Assembly (NCBI RefSeq): GCF_901827185.1
Contig: NZ_LR594672.1
Span: forward strand, 186,001 to 250,000
DNA: 64,000 bases
Reading direction: 5' to 3'
From: Variovorax sp. PBL-E5
GTDB lineage: Bacteria > Pseudomonadota > Gammaproteobacteria > Burkholderiales > Burkholderiaceae_C
Within the stretch, counting starts at the first letter, position 1, and every line of letters begins with the position of its first letter. Below the pieces are notes generated by a model. The model was not told the origin of the DNA. It ran no database searches and saw nothing but the letters and a program-made list of their open reading frames with translations. Made by a program: the position numbers and the translations under genes. Below are positions 33,286 to 42,286 of this stretch, piece by piece.

Positions 33286-33807
33286 CTACTGGTCGGAATG
33301 CCCGCGGGCCTTTGCTGCATGCGAGCTCGCGTGCCACAGGCTTTCGAACACTTCGTAGGCCACGATGAGTCCCAGAAGCTCATGCATGCCCAGCACGGCA
33401 GCGCATGCCGTCGGGCCCAGCTGAGAGGCATGCCACAGCCACATCGCGAGCGGCGCCAGCATGACCCCGTTCGCCACTGCATCGACCAGGCCAAGCCAAG
33501 AGCTCAGGCGGAGCTGCGCTTTGGGCAGGAGCCGACGAACGCACGCACCGAAGGTGCGGGCCCACCTAGGCTGCTCGTTTCCGTAGCGGGCCAGCACATA
33601 CGCTTTCGCGGGGGCCCCAAACAAATGCACCGAAAGCTTGGCCGCGACGTAGATGGCGGCCAGGGCGTTCGGGTCGGTGAAGACCGATACCGCGTCGGCC
33701 AGGTTCTGCGCCGCCAACAGGCCGCGGGCCACCGCGAACACGCCCGCGCTGTGAGCGGCTTGCGTGCCCAGCAGAAGGAAACCCCAGAGTGTCAGTTTAG
33801 TGCTCAC
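33286..33807 (-). CDS. Module gene C, copy 2: intact multi-pass membrane protein
   Basis: 173 residues from GTG 33807 (behind AAGGAG), matching the start of copy 1. Four hydrophobic stretches by eye: residues 5-30 (LTLWGFLLLG...), 46-65 (ALAAIYVAAKLSVHLFG), 100-130 (SWLGLVDAVANGVMLAPLAMWLW), 134-155 (ACAAVLGMHELLGLIVAYEV). His residues occur in or beside three of them. It overlaps gene B by 11 bases, so translation is coupled. No family recognised; a channel, pore or sensor is possible, but this is inference. Confidence 0.8.
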   Translation of the reverse strand: MSTKLTLWGFLLLGTQAAHSAGVFAVARGLLAAQNLADAVSVFTDPNALAAIYVAAKLSVHLFGAPAKAYVLARYGNEQPRWARTFGACVRRLLPKAQLRLSSWLGLVDAVANGVMLAPLAMWLWHASQLGPTACAAVLGMHELLGLIVAYEVFESLWHASSHAAKARGHSDQ

Positions 33808-34102
33808 TTTCGGCTCCTTGCATGATGTGTGCTGTGGTGGCAGCGCGAGGCTTGTTGAACTCGGCTTCGAGCAGATGAGGTGCAAAACGCTCCTCGTGCT
33901 CGCGCTTTTGGATGGGCGCCGGCGGCTGGGTAGGTTCTGGCTCGTGGCCGCCTCCGTGGGTATCGCCGTGGGTTCCGCTGAAAAAGGCACCAAGGGATAA
34001 GCCGAGCGACACGGCGACGGCGGTTGCCAGCCGACGCACAGCAGGTTCCTTCAGGCAGGCGGTCGCGACGGCGGTGATGACCTGGACGATGGGGCTGAAC
34101 AC
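33797..34102 (-). CDS. Module gene B, copy 2: small Gly/His-rich membrane protein
   Basis: 101 residues from GTG 34102. The GTG is preferred over ATG 34138 because the ribosome box CCGGAG and the following start align base for base with copy 1. One membrane helix lies at about residues 25-42 (ATAVAVSLGLSLGAFF), followed by SGTHGDTHGGGHEPEP and a Pro-rich, charged tail. It shares HEP..PPA.I.K with copy 1. Topology (short basic N-terminus) suggests the His-rich tail lies outside the cytoplasm or in a complex with gene C. Confidence 0.75.
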   Translation of the reverse strand: MFSPIVQVITAVATACLKEPAVRRLATAVAVSLGLSLGAFFSGTHGDTHGGGHEPEPTQPPAPIQKREHEERFAPHLLEAEFNKPRAATTAHIMQGAESEH

Positions 34103-34480
34103 GACAATCTCCGGTTGGGTTTTAGATGACCCAATCATCCGGATTGAAACGGGAAAGTCTTTAGGGTACTTTGCGTTGACTCTAAAACGTTCCCTGAACT
34201 CGCCGCCCGGGCTACTGAGCCACCGCGCAGCACGGTCCGAAAACCGTCGTCAGGGCGTTTCAGGGGGCCGAAAGACGAGGGCCGGGAAAACCCCAGTGCC
34301 TTGTCATCGGGTCGGGGCCCCTCGTCGCAGTGCTCGGCTCAGCGGACCGTCGTATTCGGCGGAATTCTGCCATGCGTGCGGGCGTGGGGGTAACGTCCAG
34401 GCGTGGAACCTTCATATCAAGAACGCGTTTTTTGGGCAGAATTCTCCGCTTCGGGGAATCCTCCTCGACGGAGGACAGGC
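34103..34480. promoter_or_regulatory. Divergent control region of module copy 2
   Basis: Near gene B: CAATCTCCGGTTGGGT (34105-34120), then TTTAG and CTAAAACG hexamers as in copy 1. Near gene A: TATCA (34415-34419) and GGCAGAAT...CCGCTT (34435-34451), the latter exactly 46 nt before the A start as in copy 1. No gene seen in this stretch. Confidence 0.5.
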
Positions 34481-36580
34481 ATGGCAGCGCAAGACGCAGA
34501 GGATGTCGATGGTGCCGACCAGGGCCGGGAGGTCCGAGACGCTGGCGACGCAACCGATGAGCTTCGCCGAGAACTGGTCGACCCAATCGTGCAAGGTCTG
34601 TTGTGCTACGACCCCACGGGAAGCCGAGATGTCACCTCCATCCAGGCGGCGCTACAGAGGTGGGAGGGGCTTTGCGACCAGGCGACAAGCGCTGAGTTGA
34701 CGCCAGAGAAGATGTGGACCTACAAGGATTGGCCCTCCAACAAGCGTCACGACAGAGTGCTGGACCTCGGGTGTGGCGATGCAGTCATCGGCCACAAACT
34801 GATGAATGCGCCGAATGTCGCCGCCTACGTCGGCGTGGATAAGGAATCGGAACGGCTCAAGGCTGCGCAGCCCTCCAAGTTCATGCAGGTTCTCGTCAGG
34901 AACCTCGAGGAAGACGACCCCTTCGGATTCATAGACACGAAGGAGATGCCGAACATCATCCTGGCAATTCGGCTTTTCGACCACATCGCTGACCCGGCTA
35001 AGCTTTTGCTCGCACTCGGGCAGCTGTTCGAACCGGGCCGGGAAGGAATCATGTTGGTGGCGACGAGCAACAGGCGCTATTTCAAGAAGGACCTGGGTCC
35101 CGAAGACTTCAGCACTGAAAAGCAGGATGAGCCCTCCTTGACCGAGTGCCGGGATGGGCTCCATCGGCATTTGCGGTCCCGAACGGCGATGAGACGACAC
35201 TTCCGAGACGCAGGCTTTCACGTCTTCGACGAGGCCTCACCCCTCCTTCCGGCGAGCATCGACCGTCTCAAGGGTTTCACAAAGCGCAACGGAGACCACG
35301 CGGTAGCGCCATTCCACATCTGGTTGCTTGGGATATACAGCACACGGCGCATTCAGGCCTCACGCAAGGACATCGACAAGTGGGTTGCAGAGCTCGCGGC
35401 CGCGCGTAGAAGTCTCGGGCCAGAGGAAAACCCCGGTCCGGCCCACTTGCTGCTGAGCGCCATCAGCGACGATATCCTCCCTGGTGTGCATTGGCGCACG
35501 GTTGCCGTCAACCATCCGATAGCCTACAAGCACAACACGGCCGGCCAGGTCTTCATTGTTGAGAGTGGACGATTCGGAGCCTACCTTCCTGGTACTGAGC
35601 CATCCCCGGCCCTCACCGTCAGTGCGGAGCCTCGAGTGGTCTTCGACCCCAACGAGGTGTTTGGCGAGCTCGAGGTGTTCAACCAGGACAGGGAGCATGA
35701 CCGACGCTACGTGGCTTCGGTCTATGCCATGCCGGGCGAAGACAAGGCTGCCAAGTTCTACAACGTGTTGGTCCTTCCTGTGAAGCCGACGGTGCAGGCC
35801 TTGATGGGGGTGGCCACGGTGCTCGGCAACCCCATGCTGCAGGATTTGCGCACGAAGAGTTTGGAGTCGAATTTGCGCTATCACGCCCAATACAACGGCG
35901 TGGAGCGCTTCAGCTTTACCTCCCCGACCGGGGTGACCACGACTGTAAGGCCGGCATTCGTCATCGTGGTGGCATCGCTGCTCGCGTTGGCTCTTGAAGC
36001 GGACAGGGAAAAAGGGCTGTACTCGCTCGATGGACGGCGGGTGGTCTATATCGACCGAATCGACCTGGCAGCGGAACGGCTGCTGCGCCGGTCAGGATTC
36101 AAGGACGCGAATGCCATCAACGGAGCTCTGAAGTATCTCCAGGCCGCGGGCATTATCGGGGTATTGAGGCCTGTGCCTGACGTCGCAGCCGAACGGGTGG
36201 CAGCAGCGGCGCGGCTGGAGCTTGCGGCGAGCGAGCTGTACGGCGTTCGAAAGGCCACGGCTAACGTTCCTGGCAGCAAGGAGGTGTTCGACGGATTCAT
36301 CAGGAACAGCTATATATGCATGGTGCTGGTGGAGCGCGAGATGGCGCTGCGCAAGTTTCTCCTGGAGCCCACTCAGGCGCTATTCGATGAGACAACGAGG
36401 GGAATAGCGGCCCAGGACCCCGCCAGCGCGGAGACGCAGGAGTACTGGCGGGCGGAAATGGACAAGGTGAGCATGCAGTTCTGGAAGCGGCGCATTGAGG
36501 TCGGTGCATGGGCTTACGACAGTCTCGGGTTCCCGTTGTCGAAGTTCGCGGGAGCGAAGCGGCCGGCCAGAGTGCAATGA
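34481..36580 (+). CDS. Module gene A, copy 2: methyltransferase / cNMP-binding-like / HTH-like fusion
   Basis: 699 residues from ATG 34481 behind GGAGG. Residues about 30-90 form a helical N-terminus. About 92-285 is a class I SAM methyltransferase with DLGCGD (95-100), YVGVD (116-120) and ILAIRLFDHI. About 328-450 reads like a cyclic-nucleotide-binding barrel: VFIVESGRFGAYLPG, FGELEVF (394-400), RRYVASVYAMP. About 490-570 is helical, with an HTH-like ANAINGALKYLQAAGIIGVL. A helical C-terminus follows. The cNMP reading is by eye and would place sensing and methylation in one protein. Divergent from genes B and C. Confidence 0.75.
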   Translation: MAAQDAEDVDGADQGREVRDAGDATDELRRELVDPIVQGLLCYDPTGSRDVTSIQAALQRWEGLCDQATSAELTPEKMWTYKDWPSNKRHDRVLDLGCGDAVIGHKLMNAPNVAAYVGVDKESERLKAAQPSKFMQVLVRNLEEDDPFGFIDTKEMPNIILAIRLFDHIADPAKLLLALGQLFEPGREGIMLVATSNRRYFKKDLGPEDFSTEKQDEPSLTECRDGLHRHLRSRTAMRRHFRDAGFHVFDEASPLLPASIDRLKGFTKRNGDHAVAPFHIWLLGIYSTRRIQASRKDIDKWVAELAAARRSLGPEENPGPAHLLLSAISDDILPGVHWRTVAVNHPIAYKHNTAGQVFIVESGRFGAYLPGTEPSPALTVSAEPRVVFDPNEVFGELEVFNQDREHDRRYVASVYAMPGEDKAAKFYNVLVLPVKPTVQALMGVATVLGNPMLQDLRTKSLESNLRYHAQYNGVERFSFTSPTGVTTTVRPAFVIVVASLLALALEADREKGLYSLDGRRVVYIDRIDLAAERLLRRSGFKDANAINGALKYLQAAGIIGVLRPVPDVAAERVAAAARLELAASELYGVRKATANVPGSKEVFDGFIRNSYICMVLVEREMALRKFLLEPTQALFDETTRGIAAQDPASAETQEYWRAEMDKVSMQFWKRRIEVGAWAYDSLGFPLSKFAGAKRPARVQ

Positions 36581-36608
36581 CCCACGGAGATGGCGACGGC
36601 CGCGTCGT

Positions 36609-38198
36609 TCAGTTGGGGAAGAGTGGCGGTATCTCCAGCATCTCCGTCGGGGGCCCGCGTCCTGGCAACATGGCTGTTTCACACTCGTCCGCCACCTTCT
36701 TGAGGTCCCAGGGGCCTATTGCCCGCCTACGGGCCACACTGGATGGCGTGCCGACGGCCGCAAGGACGCTTACGCCGACGTACAGCCACACGTTGCCGCG
36801 CATCTCAGCCTGTTTGAAGGAGCAAAACCGTTCTGCTTCGAGGCGGACGTAAACGCTAAAAGGGCGTCCAAGCTCCAATAGTGCTACGTCCTCCACGACG
36901 CTGCCTCTCACCTGCGAAACGTGCCCAAGTCCCCCGGCGCGCAACTCAGCGGTGCTCGGCTCTCCCTCCTGCTCCAGCGGCTGTGGCGGCCTCATTGCTT
37001 GAGCTGCGAATTCTCCGAAGCTTGGCGTTGCTATAGCGGCGGCTGTGCTTAGCCGGCGGGTGGTGCGCACGCCGGGGCCAAGGATTCTGGGTGTGAAGTA
37101 CAGCAGCTGCTCACCATAGTCCAGGGCAATGCTGCCCGCACCGGACGTGAAGCCCAGGAGCTGGCACTCAATCACTGACTCACCGGCTTGGGTCATTGGG
37201 CCCAACTTGCAGAATGAGGTCAATGGCTCCACCTCTACCGTCTCCTGGGGTTCCCCTCTTGGAGTGCCTGCAACTTGCGCCTGTTCCAGGAGTCCTGAAG
37301 AGGTACTCAGCGCGAGAACAGCGCTCATCAAAATTGCTGCTGGCAGGGAGACTGCAAGCAGGACGAGTGCCGGCGCGGTGAGGATGGAGGACAAAAGACC
37401 TGCCCACCTGCGGCGAAAAAGGGCTCCCGCAAGGCTCCGGGAAGCGCGAATCGCCGCGACCACGAGAGCGAGATACAAGGGGACTAAAGCCAAGTACGAC
37501 AACAAGCTCGCAACAAGCCCCGCATACATGGCGGTCGGCAGCTCACGGGGCGAGGTGGGCACACTGTTGAAGTCGTAGTTGCCTAGTCCAAGCACCCCGC
37601 GTATTGGTGCAAGCGGAACCAAGGCGCCCGAGACCAGAAATGCAATCAGCCAGGCGCTGAGCGCGAGGGCGAACGTCGTCGCGGCCAGCAGTCGGACACC
37701 GTGGGCAGCGCGACCATTTACGAGCTTCGCAGCAAACCAAGGGACCAGCGCCCAGGCCAGCCCGAGAGCAAGCAAAGGTACAAACGCCGCGAGGTATCGC
37801 GATGGCGTCAGCACGTTGCCGAGCGATACCGCCAGCGAAAAGGGGTCTACTATGCGCGGCCCATGGGCGAGCACTGGGTAAAGGACGCTGAATAGCGCGG
37901 TGGACACCAGGAGCACGCCAACCCAGCCGAGGACGCGCCTATCGGCCTCCAATTTGCAAAGCTTGTCGACGGGATGCCGACTCATCAACGTGCCGTAGCC
38001 GTGGATGACGGAGCCCCACACCCGCTTGACCAATTCCAGCCAGCCTGCAAGCCAGTCTTCCCCTTCGGATACCAGAGGAAGCCGCTGCCGCAGCTTCTGG
38101 GTCTCCTGTGCCATCCTACGGGAACGGGACCGAAGTGAGCCCCCGGGTTTCCGCGCTGCGGACCCTCTCAAGCTCCAACGCCTTTTTGGGTGGGCCAT
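36609..38198 (-). CDS. Multi-pass membrane protein, 529 aa
   Basis: Start at 38198 (MAHPKRRWSLRG) behind AAGGAG. The first 95 residues are basic and soluble. About six to seven membrane helices follow between residues 90 and 310 (GVLLVSTALFSVLYPVLA; YLAAFVPLLALGLAWALV; LLAATTFALALSAWLIAF; GLVASLLSYLALVPLYLALVV; APALVLLAVSLPAAILMSAV). Next is a soluble domain of about 150 residues with SFCKLG and VIECQLLGF, and a last helix near 480. Convergent with module gene A, 28 bases apart. Family unknown. Confidence 0.75.
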   Translation of the reverse strand: MAHPKRRWSLRGSAARKPGGSLRSRSRRMAQETQKLRQRLPLVSEGEDWLAGWLELVKRVWGSVIHGYGTLMSRHPVDKLCKLEADRRVLGWVGVLLVSTALFSVLYPVLAHGPRIVDPFSLAVSLGNVLTPSRYLAAFVPLLALGLAWALVPWFAAKLVNGRAAHGVRLLAATTFALALSAWLIAFLVSGALVPLAPIRGVLGLGNYDFNSVPTSPRELPTAMYAGLVASLLSYLALVPLYLALVVAAIRASRSLAGALFRRRWAGLLSSILTAPALVLLAVSLPAAILMSAVLALSTSSGLLEQAQVAGTPRGEPQETVEVEPLTSFCKLGPMTQAGESVIECQLLGFTSGAGSIALDYGEQLLYFTPRILGPGVRTTRRLSTAAAIATPSFGEFAAQAMRPPQPLEQEGEPSTAELRAGGLGHVSQVRGSVVEDVALLELGRPFSVYVRLEAERFCSFKQAEMRGNVWLYVGVSVLAAVGTPSSVARRRAIGPWDLKKVADECETAMLPGRGPPTEMLEIPPLFPN

Positions 38199-38319
38199 CC
38201 TTCGCTCCTTCGCCCACATCATCAAGGCGCGGCGTCACCTTGGCAACTCGTTCGGAGCCGGCCATGAGCTAGGAGCCAGGCCCAGCGACCGTCCGCGCTG
38301 GGCGATTCGAGAGGGCTAG

Positions 38320-38346
38320 CAAAAGAAAACGAGCCCAGAGGGCTTG
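38320..38346 (-). terminator. Terminator of the 38363-39268 gene
   Basis: Short stem AGCCC/GGGCT (38332-38336 with 38340-38344), then TCGTTTTCTTTT on the minus strand. Confidence 0.6.
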
Positions 38347-38362
38347 TTTGCAGCCAATCAGG

Positions 38363-39268
38363 CTAGTCGTCGAGGAGGTCGGCGCCGCCGTCGGGGGCCA
38401 GCTCGGGCACCAGCATCGACACGGCAAAGCCGATGCGCTCCATCGCATGTGAAATCCGGTGGAAGCCGAACCAGTGCACATCTTTGACCGCCGGGCAATC
38501 CCCATAGGGCTGCTCGTAGCTCAGAACGTAGCCCTTGTCGCGGCCGTCGGCATAGCGCAGACCGATGCCCGCATCCTTGTGACCAGGTACCAGTGAGCCG
38601 CGCAGGAACGTATTCAGGCAGGGCCGTTTGGGATAGTTCACCCCGGGCATGTCATCAGAAAACCTGTCCGCAGCTTCTGCAGCCAGGCGGAGGACGTCCT
38701 TGATGCTCAGGTTGCTCCCGGTGTACTGGTCGAACGTACCGTGGTAGTCCGGGGAATCCAGCAAGGCTGGGTCGTCCCAGAACTGCCGGATGTGCAGCGT
38801 GTGCCGCCCGAAACGTTCCTCGAGGACCACGACCCAGTTCGTGCTCTGTGTTTCCACGACGAACGCCTTGACGACATGCGGCGGTAGCTTCTCGCCGCCA
38901 ATCAGGCCGAGGAGGCCCTTTGCGCCGGCGGGTACCTCTTCTGCCTCCACCTCGCGATGAGGGATGAAGTAGCAGTACGCGTCGTTGCCGAACTCGAACG
39001 AGTTGCTGGCGTCGTGGCCCTCGGCGACCAGCTTGTCGTAGAGGGCGACGTATCCTGCGAGGACGCCTTGCACCGCCAGGCCGACGTAGTTGGCCATCGT
39101 GCTCTCGAGCTCGAGGTTGCGAAGGGCCGCCTTGTCGCGGCGCTTGAGCTCAAAAAGCTCGGCCAGGACGACGGGGCGCTCCAGAAGCGAAAACTGCTCG
39201 CAGCAGCCGGCCTCCATTGCGACGCGCAGGGACGCGGCGAGCGTCTTCAGCTCTGTCATGCTTTTCAT
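38363..39268 (-). CDS. Hypothetical protein, 301 aa
   Basis: Start at 39268 (MKSMTELKTLAASLRV) behind AAGGAAA. The N-terminal 60 residues are helical (EQFSLLERPVVLAELFELKRRDKAAL). The rest is a mixed soluble domain: YVALYDKLVAEGHDASNSF, YCYFIPHREVEAEEVP, VKAFVVETQSTNWVVVLEERFG, and a cysteine-containing YPKRPCLNTFLRGSLVPGHKD. No signal peptide or membrane helix is present. It ends in Asp-Asp just before its terminator. I do not recognise a family. Confidence 0.7.
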   Translation of the reverse strand: MKSMTELKTLAASLRVAMEAGCCEQFSLLERPVVLAELFELKRRDKAALRNLELESTMANYVGLAVQGVLAGYVALYDKLVAEGHDASNSFEFGNDAYCYFIPHREVEAEEVPAGAKGLLGLIGGEKLPPHVVKAFVVETQSTNWVVVLEERFGRHTLHIRQFWDDPALLDSPDYHGTFDQYTGSNLSIKDVLRLAAEAADRFSDDMPGVNYPKRPCLNTFLRGSLVPGHKDAGIGLRYADGRDKGYVLSYEQPYGDCPAVKDVHWFGFHRISHAMERIGFAVSMLVPELAPDGGADLLDD

Positions 39269-39484
39269 GTTCGTTTCCTTGTTGATTGACCTTCCTTGTG
39301 TAGGAAGCTGCAAACAAGGGACGGGGTAGGCTTCTCCGAAAACATCACAAGCTGGCGCGGTGTGCCTGGGTTGCGCCTCACAAAGCAATCAAGTCTGCTG
39401 GACGTTGCGCTAACCGGCCGCTCCGATTGCCCGCTGTTGCCCTTTAGTGGCCGCCGGGTGCGGCAGTTTGCCAACGGGCATCGC

Positions 39485-40150
39485 CTAGACCCCATAGAAC
39501 TCGCGCGTTTGATGTCCATTGAGGGCCGTACCCTGACTTTTGCAGGGTCCGTAAATCAAGTTGCTGATTGAGCGCGCCAGCGATGCGGCGTCCTGCTGGG
39601 GAGGAGGCGGTATGCCATGCACGAGCATCATCTGCCGTACCTCTCGCACAGTACGTCGCCTGCTGAAGGGCTCGAATACCCAATCACCGGGAGCAACGTC
39701 GTCACGCGCAATAAGACCTGCGAGCGTCTTCAATCCAAGGCGAAAGTCGACGCTCAACGCCTCTACGCTGAGGTAGCGGCGATGCTCGAGAGTTCGAAGG
39801 TTCCAGGCGAACCACTTGTGCAGGACTGTGTCTCTCAGAACCTCATGGGCGGAGTTGTAGTTTTTCGCGGTGCCCCAATAAGTGTTTAGCAGCGCCTGCT
39901 CGCCTGCAAGCATTGCCTCTCTCGTCTCGAATCTCTCGATGATTCCAAAACGAAAATCAGACAGCCCCCAGCCGTTCTTCTGAATGTCCAAGCACATCAG
40001 ATGGTTCCCGACTCTGGCTGTGCGGGCAGCTTTAATAGCCCGCCGATGTTCTGCCCACCGGCTTGAAGTATTGCTCGTCGACCCAACGTAGAACTTGCCG
40101 TTCCGCTCGTTTTTTATCTTGTAAGTGACAAACGGACGTTCGCTTTCCAT
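39485..40150 (-). CDS. GIY-YIG endonuclease, homing-type
   Basis: 221 residues; GGGAG lies just upstream (an ATG one codon earlier is possible). The N-terminal nuclease module is clear: TYKIKNERNGKFYVGSTSN (the GIY and YIG strands as TYK..N and YVG), RWAEHRRAI (catalytic Arg helix), NHLMCLDIQKNG, FRFGIIERF and the Glu in AMLAGEQALLNTYWG. This resembles Seg-type free-standing phage endonucleases. The C-terminal 100 residues (FRLGLKTLAGLIARDD, EVRQMMLVHGIPP) probably bind DNA. There is no sign of an intron around it. Confidence 0.85.
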   Translation of the reverse strand: MESERPFVTYKIKNERNGKFYVGSTSNTSSRWAEHRRAIKAARTARVGNHLMCLDIQKNGWGLSDFRFGIIERFETREAMLAGEQALLNTYWGTAKNYNSAHEVLRDTVLHKWFAWNLRTLEHRRYLSVEALSVDFRLGLKTLAGLIARDDVAPGDWVFEPFSRRRTVREVRQMMLVHGIPPPPQQDAASLARSISNLIYGPCKSQGTALNGHQTREFYGV

Positions 40151-40323
40151 CATTCTCCCTTTCTACGCTTCTTCCGTTTCTAGTGTTCCGTGTCGACGCC
40201 AACTGCTGACCTGACCGGGGTTCAAAGGACTCTAAACGGTAGCGTTAAGTGTTTTAGAGTCATCAATGATACAATGCAGCCATCGGGTATTCCGCCCTAA
40301 AACACAAGGGTAAGAAGAATCGA

Positions 40324-40509
40324 ATGAGCGAAATGAACGGCTGGGCCTGGTTTGCCCTTTGGTATGCGACTGGCCTGCTGACAAGCTTGTTCTGGCCGCT
40401 CAGATATCGCAAGAACATGCGTCGGCGCGACTGGGATGTTGTGCTCAAGCGGTTGCCCTTGATGGCGCTCTGTGGCCCGTTGGGCCTGATTCTTTTCTTC
40501 CCGGTCTAG
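40324..40509 (+). CDS. Small membrane protein, 61 aa
   Basis: Starts behind AAGAAG. Two hydrophobic stretches: residues 6-24 (GWAWFALWYATGLLTSLFW) and 44-59 (LPLMALCGPLGLILFF), separated by a basic loop (RYRKNMRRRDWD). By the positive-inside rule the loop is cytoplasmic. A GATACAAT element 50-60 nt upstream may be its -10. Function unknown. Confidence 0.6.
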   Translation: MSEMNGWAWFALWYATGLLTSLFWPLRYRKNMRRRDWDVVLKRLPLMALCGPLGLILFFPV

Positions 40510-40522
40510 GCCGACGAGTTCC

Positions 40523-40873
40523 TCAGCCGACAAGGCCCGGCCATGCCGGAAAGGGCGTGGCCGTGGCAGGAGCCGTTGTGCCTTCCTGCTTGTCCGCAAT
40601 GCCAGCTGCCCCTTCCGCTACCGCGGTCGCCGAATGAGCTTTCAATGTACGCTGCTGGAGGGCCATGTGGCGTGACAGGACTGAAACGGCCAACGCCTGA
40701 GGCACACCGTCCAAGTCGCCCAACTCGAACTCCACCTGGTCGCCGGCGTCGAGCTTCCCTTTGCCTGCGACGACCTGTGAGAGGTGGAAGCTCACCTTAC
40801 CCGACGTCTTGCTCGCAATGAGCCCTCGGCCCGTGATGCGGTTGAAATCAGCGACTTTGCCGGTCATTCTCAT
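40523..40873 (-). CDS. Cold-shock-domain-like protein, 116 aa
   Basis: Start at 40873, with GGAG seven bases upstream. The N-terminal 65 residues have the cold-shock layout: GKVADFNRITGRGLI (RNP1 region, degenerate), KVSFHLSQVVAGKGKLDAG, DQVEFEL, and QALAVSVL. The usual aromatic RNP motifs (KGFGFI, VFVHF) are weakly kept, so this is a divergent OB fold. The Ala/Thr/Pro-rich tail is probably disordered. It may bind single-stranded nucleic acid. It is divergent to the gene at 41015, which has a similar N-terminal fold. Confidence 0.7.
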   Translation of the reverse strand: MRMTGKVADFNRITGRGLIASKTSGKVSFHLSQVVAGKGKLDAGDQVEFELGDLDGVPQALAVSVLSRHMALQQRTLKAHSATAVAEGAAGIADKQEGTTAPATATPFPAWPGLVG

Positions 40874-41014
40874 TCAGCACTCCATCCTCGTTGTTGCAGC
40901 ATTTTAGGCGCGCATCTGATGCACTCCGATGCGGACTAACGCGCACTCCGTTGAGACCGTTTGCGGCGGCCCGCAGCGGTAGACTGCAGCCTGGTGGCTT
41001 CTGAGAGGACCGCA

Positions 41015-41734
41015 ATGAAGACGACGAAGGCTTGGGTGCGAGGAGAGGGCGTGGTCCTCGAGATGGACCTCGAGACCGGAGACGCCCGGATTGAGTGTGG
41101 GCATTTGGGCAGGCTCACCGCTCGTGCCAAGGAGGTACGAGCCGGCGCCAAGCTTAGCGTTGGGCAGCGGGTGGACTTCGACATCGTCGTTTGCGGCGGG
41201 ACCGCCTCGGCCGTTGACGTTCGGGTGCTTCCAGAAAAAGCCGGTGTAGCGCCCCGGCCAGCGCCCGTCTACGGAAGGGCGAGCCCCAACGTACTCCGGC
41301 CAGGGCCGCTCGAACCTGGTTCCGCAAGCCGTTCTGCCAGGTCCGCGGGGCCGCGGGAGGTCCCGGCTTGGCCACAGCGGTCGCCGCAACCGGTCTCGAC
41401 CGGACAAGGAGTTTTCTCTCGCCTGCCGGATGAGCGGACGCACCCAAATGCTGCCGGTGCTTCCCAGGTGCAAGTTCTGCCTAAGGCCCGGCCGGCGGCG
41501 CCCGCCATGGAGCCAAAGCCCAGAACGGCGCGCCGCCAACGCCCGGACGTCACGGAAACGCATGACCGCTGCGGACACTGCGGAAAGCTGATGGTCCCAA
41601 TACTCGTTGTCAGAAAGGGCAGGGCGGTCCGCTCTCTGTGTCGGTTTTGCGGGGGCACGCACATCGATTTCACGAAGAGCAGCGGCGCCGGGGTGGCGGC
41701 CGCGCTGTTGTTGCTCGGCCTCCTCGCGAGCTGA
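41015..41734 (+). CDS. OB-fold / zinc-ribbon protein with C-terminal membrane helix
   Basis: 239 residues from ATG 41015 behind GAGAGG. Residues 1-70 (WVRGEGVVLEMDLETGDARIE, KLSVGQRVDFDIVV, ASAVDVRVLP) look like a cold-shock-type OB fold related to its divergent neighbour. A long Pro/Arg-rich linker follows to about 185. Then a CxxC zinc ribbon (CGHCGKLM, later CRFCGG) and a short hydrophobic end (GVAAALLLLGLLA) that could anchor it in the membrane. Function unknown; nucleic-acid binding is inferred. Confidence 0.7.
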   Translation: MKTTKAWVRGEGVVLEMDLETGDARIECGHLGRLTARAKEVRAGAKLSVGQRVDFDIVVCGGTASAVDVRVLPEKAGVAPRPAPVYGRASPNVLRPGPLEPGSASRSARSAGPREVPAWPQRSPQPVSTGQGVFSRLPDERTHPNAAGASQVQVLPKARPAAPAMEPKPRTARRQRPDVTETHDRCGHCGKLMVPILVVRKGRAVRSLCRFCGGTHIDFTKSSGAGVAAALLLLGLLAS

Positions 41735-41743
41735 AGCTCGAGC

Positions 41744-42286
41744 CTAGAACACTTCGTAGAGCTTCTTCTCGCGGCCGCGCGGGTCAAGCGCGCTGCAATG
41801 TCGGATTGCCTTGGGCGTTTCGGTATAGCCCTCGACCGACTTTCCAGGCAGGACCCGCAGTCCGGTGAGCTCGAGCTTCACGAACTCGCGGTCGCGCACG
41901 GTCCTCGACGAATAGTCCGAGATGTGCTCTCCGCCCTTGCCCTTGCGGCCATCGCCCGAGGTATTTCCGAACAAAAGGGAAAAGTCTTCGTCAGGCGCCA
42001 CGACAGCTGAGCCCGTCGCTAGATGCTTCGGCCGAGGCCTTGCAGGCGGGACGTAATCTGGAGTCATGGTCACCGGGGGAAGGTCAACCTCGCACTGCAC
42101 GGTGAGCCCGGTCAGCACTGACTGGCTGGCGTTGAGCACGTCCACGTACAGCGCCTTCCCATCCTTCTTGAACGAGACACCCAGCTTCTGGGCATCCTCT
42201 GTTGGTAGCAGTCGGTCCGCAGCATGGCAAACCGACGTGAACAAGAGGGCGGTTGCAAGGATTGGCAGCAGGGGTTTCTTGAGCAT
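41744..42286 (-). CDS. Exported hypothetical protein, 180 aa
   Basis: A clear signal peptide (KKPLLPILATALLFTSVCHA, residues 3-22) is followed by RLLPTEDAQKLGVSFKKDGK. The first half of the mature protein (ALYVDVLNASQSVLTGLTVQCEVDL) has the pattern of an immunoglobulin-like sandwich. The second half carries DREFVKLELTGLRVLPGKS, typical of proteins describing non-covalent envelope contacts. Two cysteines may pair. No ribosome box is evident. It converges with the previous gene, 9 bases apart. Confidence 0.65.
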   Translation of the reverse strand: MLKKPLLPILATALLFTSVCHAADRLLPTEDAQKLGVSFKKDGKALYVDVLNASQSVLTGLTVQCEVDLPPVTMTPDYVPPARPRPKHLATGSAVVAPDEDFSLLFGNTSGDGRKGKGGEHISDYSSRTVRDREFVKLELTGLRVLPGKSVEGYTETPKAIRHCSALDPRGREKKLYEVF

